Below are positions 56,019-64,000 of a DNA stretch of 64,000 bases, piece after piece. Position numbers and translations under genes: made by a program. This DNA is from Pseudomonadota bacterium. Lineage in GTDB: Bacteria > Pseudomonadota > Gammaproteobacteria > Burkholderiales > Ferrovaceae. The first letter of the stretch is position 1; every line of letters begins with the position of its first letter. Below the pieces are notes generated by a model. The model was not told the origin of the DNA. It did no database searches and saw nothing but the letters and a program-made list of their open reading frames with translations. The stretch lies in NCBI GenBank assembly GCA_021805725.1, contig JAJZEH010000037.1:300101-364100 (forward strand). The letters are read 5' to 3'.

Positions 56019-58041
56019 CCTGCTGATCGGAGGTACGATACAGCCGGTCGCCCGGTTGCGTGCCAAAGGAGGCCTGATATCCAGGCTGATTGACCAGGGC
56101 GCCGTTGGCCCGAACAGCAGCCGGTGCATGGGGATCCACCTTGAGCAGGCGAATGGCCTCGGCATCCCTGACCCGGCTACGCCAGACCTGTACCCAGCCG
56201 CAATAGAAACGTTGGTCACCGCTCAAGCCATCAATGATGAGGGCAGGTTCATTTTCCAGGGCAAGGTGGTAAGCCTTGAAGGCAATGGCGAGGCCTGCGT
56301 TGTCAGCGATATTTTCACCCAGGGTCAATTCACCGTTCACGAAATAGCCCGGCAAGGGACTGTAAGCGTCGTACTGCGCCACCAAGGCATGTGTACGCTG
56401 CGAAAATTGCTGGCGGTCTGCATCGGTCCACCAGTTGCGCAAGTTGCCTTGCCCGTCAGACTTGCTGCCTTGATCATCGAAGGCGTGACTGATCTCATGT
56501 CCAATGACGGCGCCAATAGCCCCATAATTAACGGCATCGTCAGCCTCCGGATTGAAAAATGGTGGTTGCAGTATGGCGGCTGGGAAGACGATTTCGTTGA
56601 GCCGAGCGCTGTAATAGGCATTGACTGTCTGTGGTGTCATGCCCCACTCCTCACGATCGATGGGTTGCCCCAGCTTATTGATCTGGCGATGGGTTTCAAA
56701 CAGGTTGGCGCGCATCAGATTGCCCAGCAAATCACCCGGCCGGATGGTCAGGGCGCTGTAGTCCCGCCAGCGAGAGGGGTACCCAATTTTGGTATTGAGG
56801 GCGGCAAGTTTGCGCAGCGCCTCTTCCCGGGTGCTCTGGCCCATCCAGGGTAATGTTTCGATGCTCTGGCGATAAGCCTCCAGCAGATGGTTCACCAAGG
56901 CTTCCATGCGCTGCTTGCTTGATTCCGGAAAGACCGCATCGACATACATATGTCCCAACGCTTCGCCCATGCCGGATTCAACCACGGCCACTGCGCGTTT
57001 CCAGCGTGGGCGGTTTTCTGGAATGCCACGCACCGTAGTCCCATGAAATTTGAACTGGGCGTTCACAAATTCGGCACTGAGGTAAGGTGAATAGGCGTCG
57101 ATCAGACGCGCCTTGAAATAGGCCTTCCATTGTTGCAAAGGCACGTTGCGGCTGAGTGCCGAAAGCGTCTTGAAATAGCTGGGTTGGCGCACGATCAGTG
57201 CGTCAGTGCGGTCTTCAATCCCCATGGCCTTCTGCCAGACTTTCCAGGCAAAGTCCGGCGAAATCTGCGCATCGAGGTCGGATAGCGTAATTTTGTTGTA
57301 GGTTTTGATGCTGTCCCGATTTTCGACTTTGGTCCACTGCGCCTCAGCCAGCGAGGTTTCCAGCGCGAGGGTCTGTTGTGCCAATCGGCGGGGATCCGCT
57401 TCATGGGCCAGGGTGAAGAGCGTTTCAAGATAGCGCTGATAGGCTTCACGGACCTGGTTGAGCACCGGGTCGGACGTGTTGAGGTAGTAGTCGCGGTCCG
57501 GCATCCCCAAACCACCCTGACTGACATAGACCGCATAATGTGTTGCTTCGCGCGCATCCGGTGCAACCGAAGGCTCCATGGGCACGCTAACGTCCTGTGT
57601 GGCCAGATGCGCCATCAGGGCCACCAGCGCATCATGGGATTGAACGGCGTCCACACGCGAGAGTTCTCCCGCAAGTGGCGCAATGCCGGCCGCTTCGAGG
57701 GCAGGCTCGTTCATGAAATCGTGGTAGAGGTTAGCCATTTTCCAGGCCTCGGACTCCGGTTCCAGATCAGGTTGTGCGACGAGCCCTTCAATGAGTGTGC
57801 GCAAATGCGCTTCGGACTGGTCGCGTAATTCATCAAATGCTCCAAAGCGCGCGCGGTCTGGCGGAATGGCTGCGGTTTCCAGCCATTTTCCGGAAACATG
57901 CCGGTACAAATCATCCTGCGGTCGGACCGAAGCATCCATCCACTGGGAATCCATCCCGGATTGAGCGGGTTGCGGAGACAATTCAGCACAACCTGCAAGC
58001 GTCAGCATCAGGGTTGTTCCCCACAGTATCCATTTCATCAA
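56005..58041 (-). CDS. M13-family zinc metallopeptidase lipoprotein (PepO/neprilysin-like)
   Basis: Exported endopeptidase, 678 residues. Lipoprotein signal with lipobox TLAGC near residue 18. Zinc motif HEISH in VIGHEISHAFDDQGSKSDG near residue 515, followed by the third ligand region ENIADNAGL and the C-terminal VNQPGYQASFG. Family members cut short peptides; a periplasmic peptide-processing role is likely. It follows uvrB by 19 bases on the same strand, and its 3' end overlaps the convergent FAD oxidase gene. Confidence 0.93.
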   Translation of the reverse strand: MMKWILWGTTLMLTLAGCAELSPQPAQSGMDSQWMDASVRPQDDLYRHVSGKWLETAAIPPDRARFGAFDELRDQSEAHLRTLIEGLVAQPDLEPESEAWKMANLYHDFMNEPALEAAGIAPLAGELSRVDAVQSHDALVALMAHLATQDVSVPMEPSVAPDAREATHYAVYVSQGGLGMPDRDYYLNTSDPVLNQVREAYQRYLETLFTLAHEADPRRLAQQTLALETSLAEAQWTKVENRDSIKTYNKITLSDLDAQISPDFAWKVWQKAMGIEDRTDALIVRQPSYFKTLSALSRNVPLQQWKAYFKARLIDAYSPYLSAEFVNAQFKFHGTTVRGIPENRPRWKRAVAVVESGMGEALGHMYVDAVFPESSKQRMEALVNHLLEAYRQSIETLPWMGQSTREEALRKLAALNTKIGYPSRWRDYSALTIRPGDLLGNLMRANLFETHRQINKLGQPIDREEWGMTPQTVNAYYSARLNEIVFPAAILQPPFFNPEADDAVNYGAIGAVIGHEISHAFDDQGSKSDGQGNLRNWWTDADRQQFSQRTHALVAQYDAYSPLPGYFVNGELTLGENIADNAGLAIAFKAYHLALENEPALIIDGLSGDQRFYCGWVQVWRSRVRDAEAIRLLKVDPHAPAAVRANGALVNQPGYQASFGTQPGDRLYRTSDQQVILW

Positions 58042-58060
58042 GACCGTCCTTGCGCGAGTA

Positions 58061-60076
58061 TCAAGACAACAACAGAAAATCCCGAACGCATTTCAGTTCA
58101 TCGCGTTTTTTTGCTGCCAGTTCAAATTCCAGGTTTTGAGCAGCCTCCAGCATTTCCCTTTCCAAGCGCTTGAGCAACGCAGTCAGCTGTTTCTCTGATA
58201 ACTCATCCAGCTGTGCTGATGCCGATATTTTGGACAATTCCTGGGGGGCAAATTCAGGATCGTAGATGCCCTCGATGATGTCCTTGATACGCTTGTTTAC
58301 ACCGCGCGGCGTGATATGGTGCACATCGTTGTAATCCATCTGGTACCGACGCCGGCGTTCGGTCTCATTCATGGCCGCACGCATGGAGTCTGTCACCCTG
58401 TCTGCATACAGGATGGCTTTTCCATTAAGATGGCGGGCAGCCCTGCCGATGGTCTGGATCAAGGAGCGTTCGGAACGCAGAAAACCTTCCTTATCCGCGT
58501 CCAGTATGGCTACAAGGGAAACTTCAGGGATATCGAGACCCTCACGCAGCAAATTGATACCCACCAGGACATCAAACACGCCCATGCGCAGATCGCGAAT
58601 GATTTCAACCCGCTCGACGGTATCAATATCGGAATGTAGGTAGCGAACTTTGATGCCGTGTTCGTCGAGATAATCCGTCAGGTCTTCTGCCATGCGTTTG
58701 GTCAGCGTAGTGACCAGTACGCGCTCGCCTGCGGCAACCCTGAGGGTGCATTCGGACAGCAGATCATCTACCTGCGTGCGCGCCGGGCGGACATCCAGAA
58801 TCGGGTCGATTAGCCCCGTGGGCCGAACCAGCTGTTCCACCACCTGGCCGGCATGAGTTGCTTCATAGGTCGAGGGGGTGGCTGAAATGAAAATGCATTG
58901 GGGAATGAGCCTCTCGAACTCATCAAAGCGTAGCGGGCGGTTGTCCAGCGCAGAAGGCAGGCGGAATCCATAGTTCACGAGATTTTCCTTACGCGCCCGG
59001 TCACCCTTGTACATCCCCCCAACTTGCGGAATGGTGACATGGGATTCATCCACGAACATCAAGGCGCTCTTCGGCAGGTACTCGATCAATGTTGGCGGAG
59101 GCTCTCCAGGAGCGCGCCGGGACAGATGGCGTGAATAATTTTCAATACCCTTGCAGAATCCGATTTCGTTGAGCATTTCAAGGTCGTAACGCGTGCGCTG
59201 CTCAATGCGCTGCATCTCGACCAATTTGTGCTCCCTTGCAAAAAATTCAATGCGCTCATGCAGCTCGATCTTGATGGAGTCGATCGCGCGAAGCACCGTG
59301 TCGCGCGGGGTGACGTAATGGCTGGATGGGAATACGGTGAAGCGGCCCAGGCGCTGCAGCGTTCTCCCCGTGAGGGGGTCAAACAACATCAGGCTTTCCA
59401 CTTCGTCGTCAAAAAGCGTCACCCGCAGGGCAGATTCGCTGTTTTCGGCCGGGAAAATGTCAATGACGTCCCCGCGCACACGGAAAACACCCCGCTTGAA
59501 CTCCATCTCGTTTCGGGTGTATTGCATGGCCGTCAACCGGGTGACGATGGCTCGCTGGTCCAGTTTTTCCTGGTCTCTCAGATGCAGGATCATGCTATGG
59601 TATTCCGCAAGCTCGCCAATCCCGTAAATTGCCGAAACCGTAGCAACGATCACACAATCCGGGCGCTCCAGCAGGGATTTGGTGGCAGACAGGCGCATCT
59701 GCTCGATATGCTCGTTGATGCTGGAGTCTTTTTCGATGTACAGGTCGCGTGATGGGACATAGGCCTCAGGCTGATAGTAATCGTAATAGGATACGAAGTA
59801 TTCCACCGCATTCTCGGGGAGAAATTCCCGCAATTCGGCATACAACTGTGCAGCCAGTGTTTTGTTTGGCGCCATGACGATGGCCGGGCGACCCAGACGG
59901 GCAATGACGTTGGCCATCGTGAAGGTCTTGCCTGAACCCGTCACTCCCAGGAGGGTCTGATACTTCAATCCGTCGCTCAGGCCTTCCACCAATTGCGCGA
60001 TGGCCTGTGGCTGATCTCCAGCAGGCTCAAAGGGCTGGTGCAGTCGATAGGGGCTGTTGGGAAAAGTGACGATCAC
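58061..60076 (-). CDS. uvrB: Excinuclease ABC subunit B
   Basis: Damage-verifying helicase subunit of nucleotide excision repair. 671 residues. Walker [15 protein letters not shown], beta-hairpin [21 protein letters not shown], helicase motifs of domain 3 ([17 protein letters not shown]) and the C-terminal UVR motif that binds UvrC. Starts at GTG 60076; the N-terminus [20 protein letters not shown] is standard. Divergent from the aminotransferase gene across 59 bases and cotranscribed with the M13 peptidase gene. Confidence 0.97.
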   Translation of the reverse strand: MIVTFPNSPYRLHQPFEPAGDQPQAIAQLVEGLSDGLKYQTLLGVTGSGKTFTMANVIARLGRPAIVMAPNKTLAAQLYAELREFLPENAVEYFVSYYDYYQPEAYVPSRDLYIEKDSSINEHIEQMRLSATKSLLERPDCVIVATVSAIYGIGELAEYHSMILHLRDQEKLDQRAIVTRLTAMQYTRNEMEFKRGVFRVRGDVIDIFPAENSESALRVTLFDDEVESLMLFDPLTGRTLQRLGRFTVFPSSHYVTPRDTVLRAIDSIKIELHERIEFFAREHKLVEMQRIEQRTRYDLEMLNEIGFCKGIENYSRHLSRRAPGEPPPTLIEYLPKSALMFVDESHVTIPQVGGMYKGDRARKENLVNYGFRLPSALDNRPLRFDEFERLIPQCIFISATPSTYEATHAGQVVEQLVRPTGLIDPILDVRPARTQVDDLLSECTLRVAAGERVLVTTLTKRMAEDLTDYLDEHGIKVRYLHSDIDTVERVEIIRDLRMGVFDVLVGINLLREGLDIPEVSLVAILDADKEGFLRSERSLIQTIGRAARHLNGKAILYADRVTDSMRAAMNETERRRRYQMDYNDVHHITPRGVNKRIKDIIEGIYDPEFAPQELSKISASAQLDELSEKQLTALLKRLEREMLEAAQNLEFELAAKKRDELKCVRDFLLLS

Positions 60077-60092
60077 TGCTAGAATGGGGCGT

Positions 60093-60121
60093 TTGACGAG
60101 TTATCGGACCACGATTTTAAC
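60093..60121 (+). promoter_or_regulatory. Candidate sigma-70 promoter of the aminotransferase gene
   Basis: TTGACG at 60093-60098 and TTTAAC at 60116-60121, separated by 17 bases, lie between the divergent uvrB and aminotransferase genes, 14 bases before the ATG. The upstream hexamer is near consensus, the downstream one matches four of six. A very short leader would result. Confidence 0.35.
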
Positions 60122-60135
60122 ATTCAGAGTGCATC

Positions 60136-61341
60136 ATGACCGGATCCTTGTTCAGTTCAATCGAAATGGCCCCCCGCGACCCGATCCTGGGGATTACAGA
60201 AGCTTACAACGCGGATACCAACCCTGCCAAAGTGAATCTGGGGGTTGGCGTCTATACGGACGACAGCGGCAAAGTACCGCTGCTGGAATGCGTCAAACGC
60301 GCTGAGGCCCAACTGACCGCTGCGGCGGCGCCCCGAGGTTACTTGCCTATTGACGGGCTGGCCAGCTATGACAAGCAGGTGCAAGCGCTGGTTTTCGGAG
60401 TTGATGCTCCTGCGGTCGCAGAAGGACGCGCAATTACAGTGCAATCCCTGGGGGGCACGGGCGGCCTCAAGATCGGTGCCGATTTCCTCAAGCGTTTCAG
60501 TCCTGACGCCGAGGTCTGGATTTCCGATCCCAGTTGGGAAAACCATCGTGCACTGTTTGAATCCGCAGGCTTTGTGGTCAAAACCTACCCCTATTACGAT
60601 GCGGCCACCCACGGCGTCAATTTTACAGGGTTGCTCGACGCGCTTGAAAGTGCCAAGGCCGGGACCGTCATTGTGCTGCACGCCTGCTGCCACAACCCCA
60701 GCGGTGTCGATTTGACCGACAGCCAGTGGGACCAGGTCATTGAAGTCGTGGGCCGCCGTCAGCTCATCCCCTTCCTGGACCTGGCGTATCAGGGTTTTTC
60801 ACGATCCATAGATGAAGATGGTGCCGTGGTTCGCCGTTTTGCATCCACTGGCCGTGCCCTGCTGGTTTCCAACTCCTTCTCCAAGTCGTTTTCCCTGTAC
60901 GGGGAACGCATTGGCGCCTTCAACCTGGTGGCCAGCAGTCGTGAGGAGGCACAACGTGTCCTCTCCCAGATCAAGCGTGTGGTTCGTACCAACTATTCGA
61001 ACCCGCCCACCCATGGCGCCCAGCTTGTGGCCACCGTATTGGGCACTCCCGAGTTGAGGACGCTCTGGGAAAAGGAACTCTCAGGTATGCGCGATCGCAT
61101 CAAGGCGATGCGCCAAAGCTTCGTTGCCAAGCTCAAGTCTCGTTTACCTGCGCAGGACTTCAGCTTTGTGGCACACCAAAACGGCATGTTTTCCTTTTCA
61201 GGCTTGAGCCAGTCGCAGGTGGCCCGTCTCAAGTCGGAATTTTCCGTCTACGCGGTAGATTCAGGCCGGATCTGTGTTGCGGCACTTAATACCCGCAACA
61301 TCGACACAGTTGTGGAAGCCATTGCAAGCGTGCTGAGCTGA
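60136..61341 (+). CDS. Aspartate/aromatic amino acid aminotransferase (AspC/TyrB family)
   Basis: PLP enzyme transferring amino groups between aspartate, aromatic amino acids and 2-oxoglutarate. 401 residues. N-terminus APRDPILGITEAYNADTNP, substrate-binding GVGVYTDDSGKVP, ACCHNPSGVDLT, the PLP lysine Lys250 in SNSFSKSFSLYGERIG, and the C-terminal Arg in VDSGRICVAALN. Cannot be split into AspC or TyrB by eye. Monocistronic by context: divergent from uvrB and followed by a tRNA gene with its own promoter. Confidence 0.93.
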   Translation: MTGSLFSSIEMAPRDPILGITEAYNADTNPAKVNLGVGVYTDDSGKVPLLECVKRAEAQLTAAAAPRGYLPIDGLASYDKQVQALVFGVDAPAVAEGRAITVQSLGGTGGLKIGADFLKRFSPDAEVWISDPSWENHRALFESAGFVVKTYPYYDAATHGVNFTGLLDALESAKAGTVIVLHACCHNPSGVDLTDSQWDQVIEVVGRRQLIPFLDLAYQGFSRSIDEDGAVVRRFASTGRALLVSNSFSKSFSLYGERIGAFNLVASSREEAQRVLSQIKRVVRTNYSNPPTHGAQLVATVLGTPELRTLWEKELSGMRDRIKAMRQSFVAKLKSRLPAQDFSFVAHQNGMFSFSGLSQSQVARLKSEFSVYAVDSGRICVAALNTRNIDTVVEAIASVLS

Positions 61342-61360
61342 AATAATGGCGTGGACGCTC

Positions 61361-61389
61361 TTGACCCCCCCTCTTTAAGCATTTAAAAT
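61361..61389 (+). promoter_or_regulatory. Sigma-70 promoter of tRNA-Asn
   Basis: TTGACC at 61361-61366 and TAAAAT at 61384-61389, with exactly 17 bases between, each matching five of six consensus positions. Transcription would begin near 61396, about nine bases before the mature tRNA. This is the clearest promoter in the window. Confidence 0.8.
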
Positions 61390-61404
61390 CTACGGTTTAC
61401 CGAT

Positions 61405-61480
61405 TCCTCGATAGCTCAGTCGGTAGAGCGACGGACTGTTAATCCGCAGGTCCCTGGTTCGAGCCCAGGTCGAGGAGCCA
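61405..61480 (+). tRNA. tRNA-Asn (GTT), CCA encoded
   Basis: 76 bases folding as a standard cloverleaf: seven-base acceptor stem TCCTCGA with TCGAGGA, D-arm with TAGCTCAG and GGTAGAG, anticodon loop ACTGTTAATC with anticodon GTT, T-arm GGTTCGAGCCC. Discriminator G at 61477 and encoded CCA at 61478-61480. A sigma-70 promoter precedes and a terminator follows, so it is a single-gene unit. Confidence 0.97.
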
Positions 61481-61485
61481 AATTT

Positions 61486-61521
61486 AAGGGTTAGCGATCA
61501 TCATGTCGCTAACCCTTTTTT
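61486..61521 (+). terminator. Rho-independent terminator of tRNA-Asn
   Basis: Arms AAGGGTTAGCGA (61486-61497) and TCGCTAACCCTT (61506-61517) are perfectly complementary over 12 bases with an eight-base loop, and the run of T continues to 61521. It starts six bases after the tRNA CCA end. Confidence 0.93.
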
Positions 61522-61656
61522 CATGCCTACGCTTTATTATCCTGCGCCAGAATTTCCCCTGAGTTTTCAGGATAGAGGCCCGAATTGTAGGCAGACTGAT
61601 TTAAGGATAAAGTACGCGCTAAACCAATAGTTTCGCGCCAATGAGAGGGGAATCTC

Positions 61657-62769
61657 ATGTCATTCCAGCAGTCAGTGCCCAATGCCGCCCACCAGGCTCC
61701 GCCGGTGGTCGTCATTATTGACGATGAATTCACCAGTCGCGTCATTCTCGACAAGATCGTCCGCAGTATCCAAAGCGACATCATCACGCATACCTTCCCT
61801 TCCCCACTGCAATCCATGGAGTGGATACACCAGAATCAACCTGACCTGATTCTGGTGGATTATCGCATGAAGGAAATGTCCGGACTGGAAGTGATCATGG
61901 CGATCCGCCAGATTCCATCCCTGGAAACCGTACCCATCATCGTGATCACATCGCATGATGAGTTGGGTATCCGGTATGGTGCGCTGGATGCCGGGGCAAC
62001 CGACTTCATGACCAAGCCCATCGATCCTTACGAATGTCGTGTCCGTTGTCGTAACCTGCTAGTACTGCGCCAACATGAAAAGAACCTGCAGGCCCACTCG
62101 CAGGATCTGGAGCATGCCGTCTACAAGGCTACCCAGCAAATTCGCGAGCGGGAGCAGGAAACCTTGTATTGCCTTGCCAAGGCAGGAGAATTCCGGGATG
62201 CGGAAACCGGAAATCACATTCTTAGAATGGCGCGCTACTCCCGCTTGATTGCTGAAGGCATTGGACTGAATCAGACGCGTTGCGAACTCATCGAAATGGC
62301 TGCGCCCATGCACGATATCGGCAAGATTGGGATCCCTGACCATATTCTGCTCAAACCGGGTCGACTAACCTCCGATGAGTTTGAGGTGATGAAGAACCAC
62401 CCGATGATCGGCTACAAAATTCTCAAGGAAAGCCCCTCGAACATTCTTATCCAGGGCGCTCAGATTGCCCTGGGGCACCATGAAAAATATGATGGTAGCG
62501 GCTACCCGCAGGGGTTGAAGGGCAATGACATAGCGCTTGAAGCACGCATTGTTGCAGTAGCCGATGTTTTTGACGCATTGACTTCGGTCAGGCCTTATAA
62601 AATGTCGTGGTCCAATGACGATGCCCTGGCCTATCTCCTGGCAAATCGTGGCAAGCACTTCGACCCCATCTGTGTCGATGCCTTCATCGCCCAGTTCAGC
62701 AAGGTCAGCCTGGTTCAACAGCAGCTACAGGATACCTTGGTGGCCTCTACAGTCAGGGTGGCTCAATGA
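61657..62769 (+). CDS. rpfG: RpfG-type response regulator with HD-GYP phosphodiesterase domain
   Basis: Two-component output protein predicted to degrade cyclic di-GMP. 370 residues. Receiver domain at about 16-140 with acidic residues Asp22/Asp23 and phosphoacceptor Asp68 (LILVDYRMKEMSG); coiled linker; HD-GYP domain with MHDIGKIGIPD near residue 219 and HHEKYDGSGYPQGL near 274, catalytic residues intact. The stop overlaps the ATG of an RpfC-like kinase (ATGA), so they are one operon. No rpfF synthase gene is visible in the window. RpfG-type function is firm; the symbol is by analogy to Xanthomonas. Confidence 0.9.
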   Translation: MSFQQSVPNAAHQAPPVVVIIDDEFTSRVILDKIVRSIQSDIITHTFPSPLQSMEWIHQNQPDLILVDYRMKEMSGLEVIMAIRQIPSLETVPIIVITSHDELGIRYGALDAGATDFMTKPIDPYECRVRCRNLLVLRQHEKNLQAHSQDLEHAVYKATQQIREREQETLYCLAKAGEFRDAETGNHILRMARYSRLIAEGIGLNQTRCELIEMAAPMHDIGKIGIPDHILLKPGRLTSDEFEVMKNHPMIGYKILKESPSNILIQGAQIALGHHEKYDGSGYPQGLKGNDIALEARIVAVADVFDALTSVRPYKMSWSNDDALAYLLANRGKHFDPICVDAFIAQFSKVSLVQQQLQDTLVASTVRVAQ

Positions 62770-64000
62770 AGGAAAAATTCCGCTATTTCATCCAGAAGGT
62801 TCGAGAGCGCGAGGGTGAATATGAGCAAGTTACCCTTAGGGTGATCTACTCGCTTGCCGCATTTCTATATTTGAGTTTTGAATATCTCCTTAACCGGTCA
62901 AATGAAATATCTTTAAATATCTACGTATTCTCGCTCAGCAGCTTTTTGGTATCCGTCGGACTGCTGGTTGTTTTGCTTTATAAGCAAAAAACCTCCAGAA
63001 AAAGACAGTGGATATCGATGGTTGGCGATATTTTCGCGATTTCATACGGCATGTTTTACCTGCGCGAAATGGGCTTTTTATTGTTCGGTGTTTTTCTATG
63101 GCTTATCGTCGGGAATGGCATCCGGTATGGCTTGGCGTCGCTATTTGCCTCGTATATCTTTAGCCTTATCGGCTTTAGTGTGGTAATCACTTTTAACCCG
63201 TTTTGGCATTCTCAACCATTTCTTTCAGTTGGTTTGCTGCTTACCTTGACCCTAATTCCCCTCTATCTTTCAAAGCTTTTGAAGCGACTCAATCTCGCCA
63301 TCCATACTGCCAGGGAGGCAAATAAGGCCAAGAGTAATTTTCTGGCACATATGAGCCATGAGATGCGGACTCCGTTAAACGGTGTGATCGGAACATGCGA
63401 TTTACTCACAACAACGCCCCTCAATGGTGAGCAGTTCGAGCTGGTGAATACATTAAAAATCTCATCCCAAACGCTGCTACAGCTCATTGAAAACGTTCTT
63501 GATTTTTCAAAGATTGAGAGTGGAAAGCTCGCTAGTGAAAAACAAGATTTTGACCTCCACCAATTGATTCGTGGAACTTTGGATATGTTCAGGCCACAGG
63601 CGCGACTCAGGGGCTTGAGGCTTGACGTTAGATTTAGCCCAGATACTTGCTACCTGCTTTACGGCGATACCCTTCACCTGAGACAGATCATCATCAACCT
63701 TGTTGGCAATGCAATCAAATTCACTGATAAGGGTAGCGTAGAGCTTCGCATCAGCACGATTCGTCAGGATGAATTTTCTGCCCGGATCCGGTTTGAGGTA
63801 ATTGATACCGGCATCGGTATTCCATTAGAGGCTCAGAAGTCGATTTTTGATAGTTTTACCCAGGCAAGCACCGACATCTCTCGCCAGTATGGTGGCAGCG
63901 GCCTTGGGACCACGATTTCAAAGCAACTGGTTCTATTGATGGGCGGAACCATGGGTTTGCAAAGCGAGTTGGGCGTAGGCAGTGTATTTTGGTTTGAGAT
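62766..64000 (+). CDS. rpfC: RpfC-like membrane sensor histidine kinase, 3' end cut by the window
   Basis: Open from ATG 62766 to the last base without a stop (411 codons), so truncated by the window edge. Residues about 25-170 form several membrane helices. A short linker leads to the kinase: H-box LAHMSHEMRTPLNG with His198, N-box INLVGNAIKFTD, G1 VIDTGIGIP and G2 YGGSGLGTTISKQL. The usual G2 text is GTGLGLTISK, so a Thr replaces Leu here. RpfC relatives carry receiver and Hpt domains later, expected beyond the window. The gene is AT-richer than its neighbours, especially the membrane part. It overlaps rpfG by four bases and is its probable sensor. Confidence 0.88.
   Translation, partial: MKEKFRYFIQKVREREGEYEQVTLRVIYSLAAFLYLSFEYLLNRSNEISLNIYVFSLSSFLVSVGLLVVLLYKQKTSRKRQWISMVGDIFAISYGMFYLREMGFLLFGVFLWLIVGNGIRYGLASLFASYIFSLIGFSVVITFNPFWHSQPFLSVGLLLTLTLIPLYLSKLLKRLNLAIHTAREANKAKSNFLAHMSHEMRTPLNGVIGTCDLLTTTPLNGEQFELVNTLKISSQTLLQLIENVLDFSKIESGKLASEKQDFDLHQLIRGTLDMFRPQARLRGLRLDVRFSPDTCYLLYGDTLHLRQIIINLVGNAIKFTDKGSVELRISTIRQDEFSARIRFEVIDTGIGIPLEAQKSIFDSFTQASTDISRQYGGSGLGTTISKQLVLLMGGTMGLQSELGVGSVFWFE

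Noticed and set aside
1..64000. Search for CRISPR arrays, transposases, integrases, toxin-antitoxin pairs and restriction systems
   Set aside because: None seen; no regularly spaced repeats and no mobile-element proteins are encoded.

Overview
The window looks like part of a compact, fairly GC-rich chromosome of a betaproteobacterium. The evidence is the mix of gene families (peroxiredoxin-glutaredoxin fusion, PabB-PabC fusion, NodT-type efflux lipoprotein, FadN/EtfBA block, RpfG/RpfC pair) together with c-type cytochrome and NrfD-type respiratory genes. A chemolithotrophic or facultatively anaerobic relative of the Nitrosomonadales/Gallionellales is my best guess, but this is inference from gene content only. 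I see no IS element, prophage, integron, CRISPR array or rRNA operon. No stretch longer than 300 bases lacks a gene; the largest gaps are 233 (35696-35928), 205 (34807-35011) and 200 bases (31936-32135).

Layout. 1-3539: end of an EmrAB-TolC type drug exporter. 3493-6785: oxyR, divergent from a peroxiredoxin-glutaredoxin fusion and a dihydrolipoamide-dehydrogenase-like flavoprotein, with a paired palindrome between them that fits an OxyR site. 6938-11201: a membrane redox module (hexaheme cytochrome c, four-cluster ferredoxin with Tat signal, NrfD-type quinone-interacting membrane protein, monoheme lipoprotein, FNR-type regulator) preceded by an FNR-like box; no molybdenum catalytic subunit is present. 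11220-13636: periplasmic copper-type cluster (DUF2946, Cys-rich beta-barrel protein, TlpA-like thioredoxin, PCuAC chaperone). 13633-18821 (minus): beta-keto acid cleavage enzyme, a TauABC/SsuABC-type ABC importer and a PabB-PabC fusion. 18915-25336: tartrate/malate-type dehydrogenase, FadN-like and FadA-like beta-oxidation enzymes and EtfBA. 25343-31935: panD, nadC, nadA, a P-type proton ATPase and nadB. 32136-37596: orphan OmpR-type regulator, rmlA/rmlB, glycine-zipper lipoprotein, ettA. 37577-41770: very large SNF2-family helicase. 41958-56018: a tightly overlapping plus-strand gene train with an MlaF-like ATPase, an MdtABC-like RND system with its NodT-type channel, then nadE, nudC and a GlcD-type FAD oxidase. 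56005-60076 (minus): M13 metalloprotease and uvrB. 60136-64000: aromatic/aspartate aminotransferase, tRNA-Asn with a clear sigma-70 promoter and terminator, then rpfG and the start of an rpfC-like hybrid kinase that runs off the window.

How the genes work together. Four NAD de novo or salvage steps (nadB, nadA, nadC, nadE) and NAD(H) cleavage (nudC) are encoded here, in two places. Oxidative defence (OxyR, Prx-Grx), oxygen-responsive respiration (FNR-like) and copper delivery lie next to one another, which suggests a region devoted to redox and electron-transport housekeeping. Six of seven convergent gene pairs overlap at their 3' ends, so opposing transcripts must collide or be terminated inside neighbouring genes.

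The most interesting items are the reduced quinone-cytochrome module with its array of FNR half-sites, the MlaF-like ATPase whose H-loop histidine is tyrosine and which leads an RND efflux operon, the probable CTG start codon of nadB, and the BKACE enzyme with an altered substrate-recognition position next to an ABC importer.
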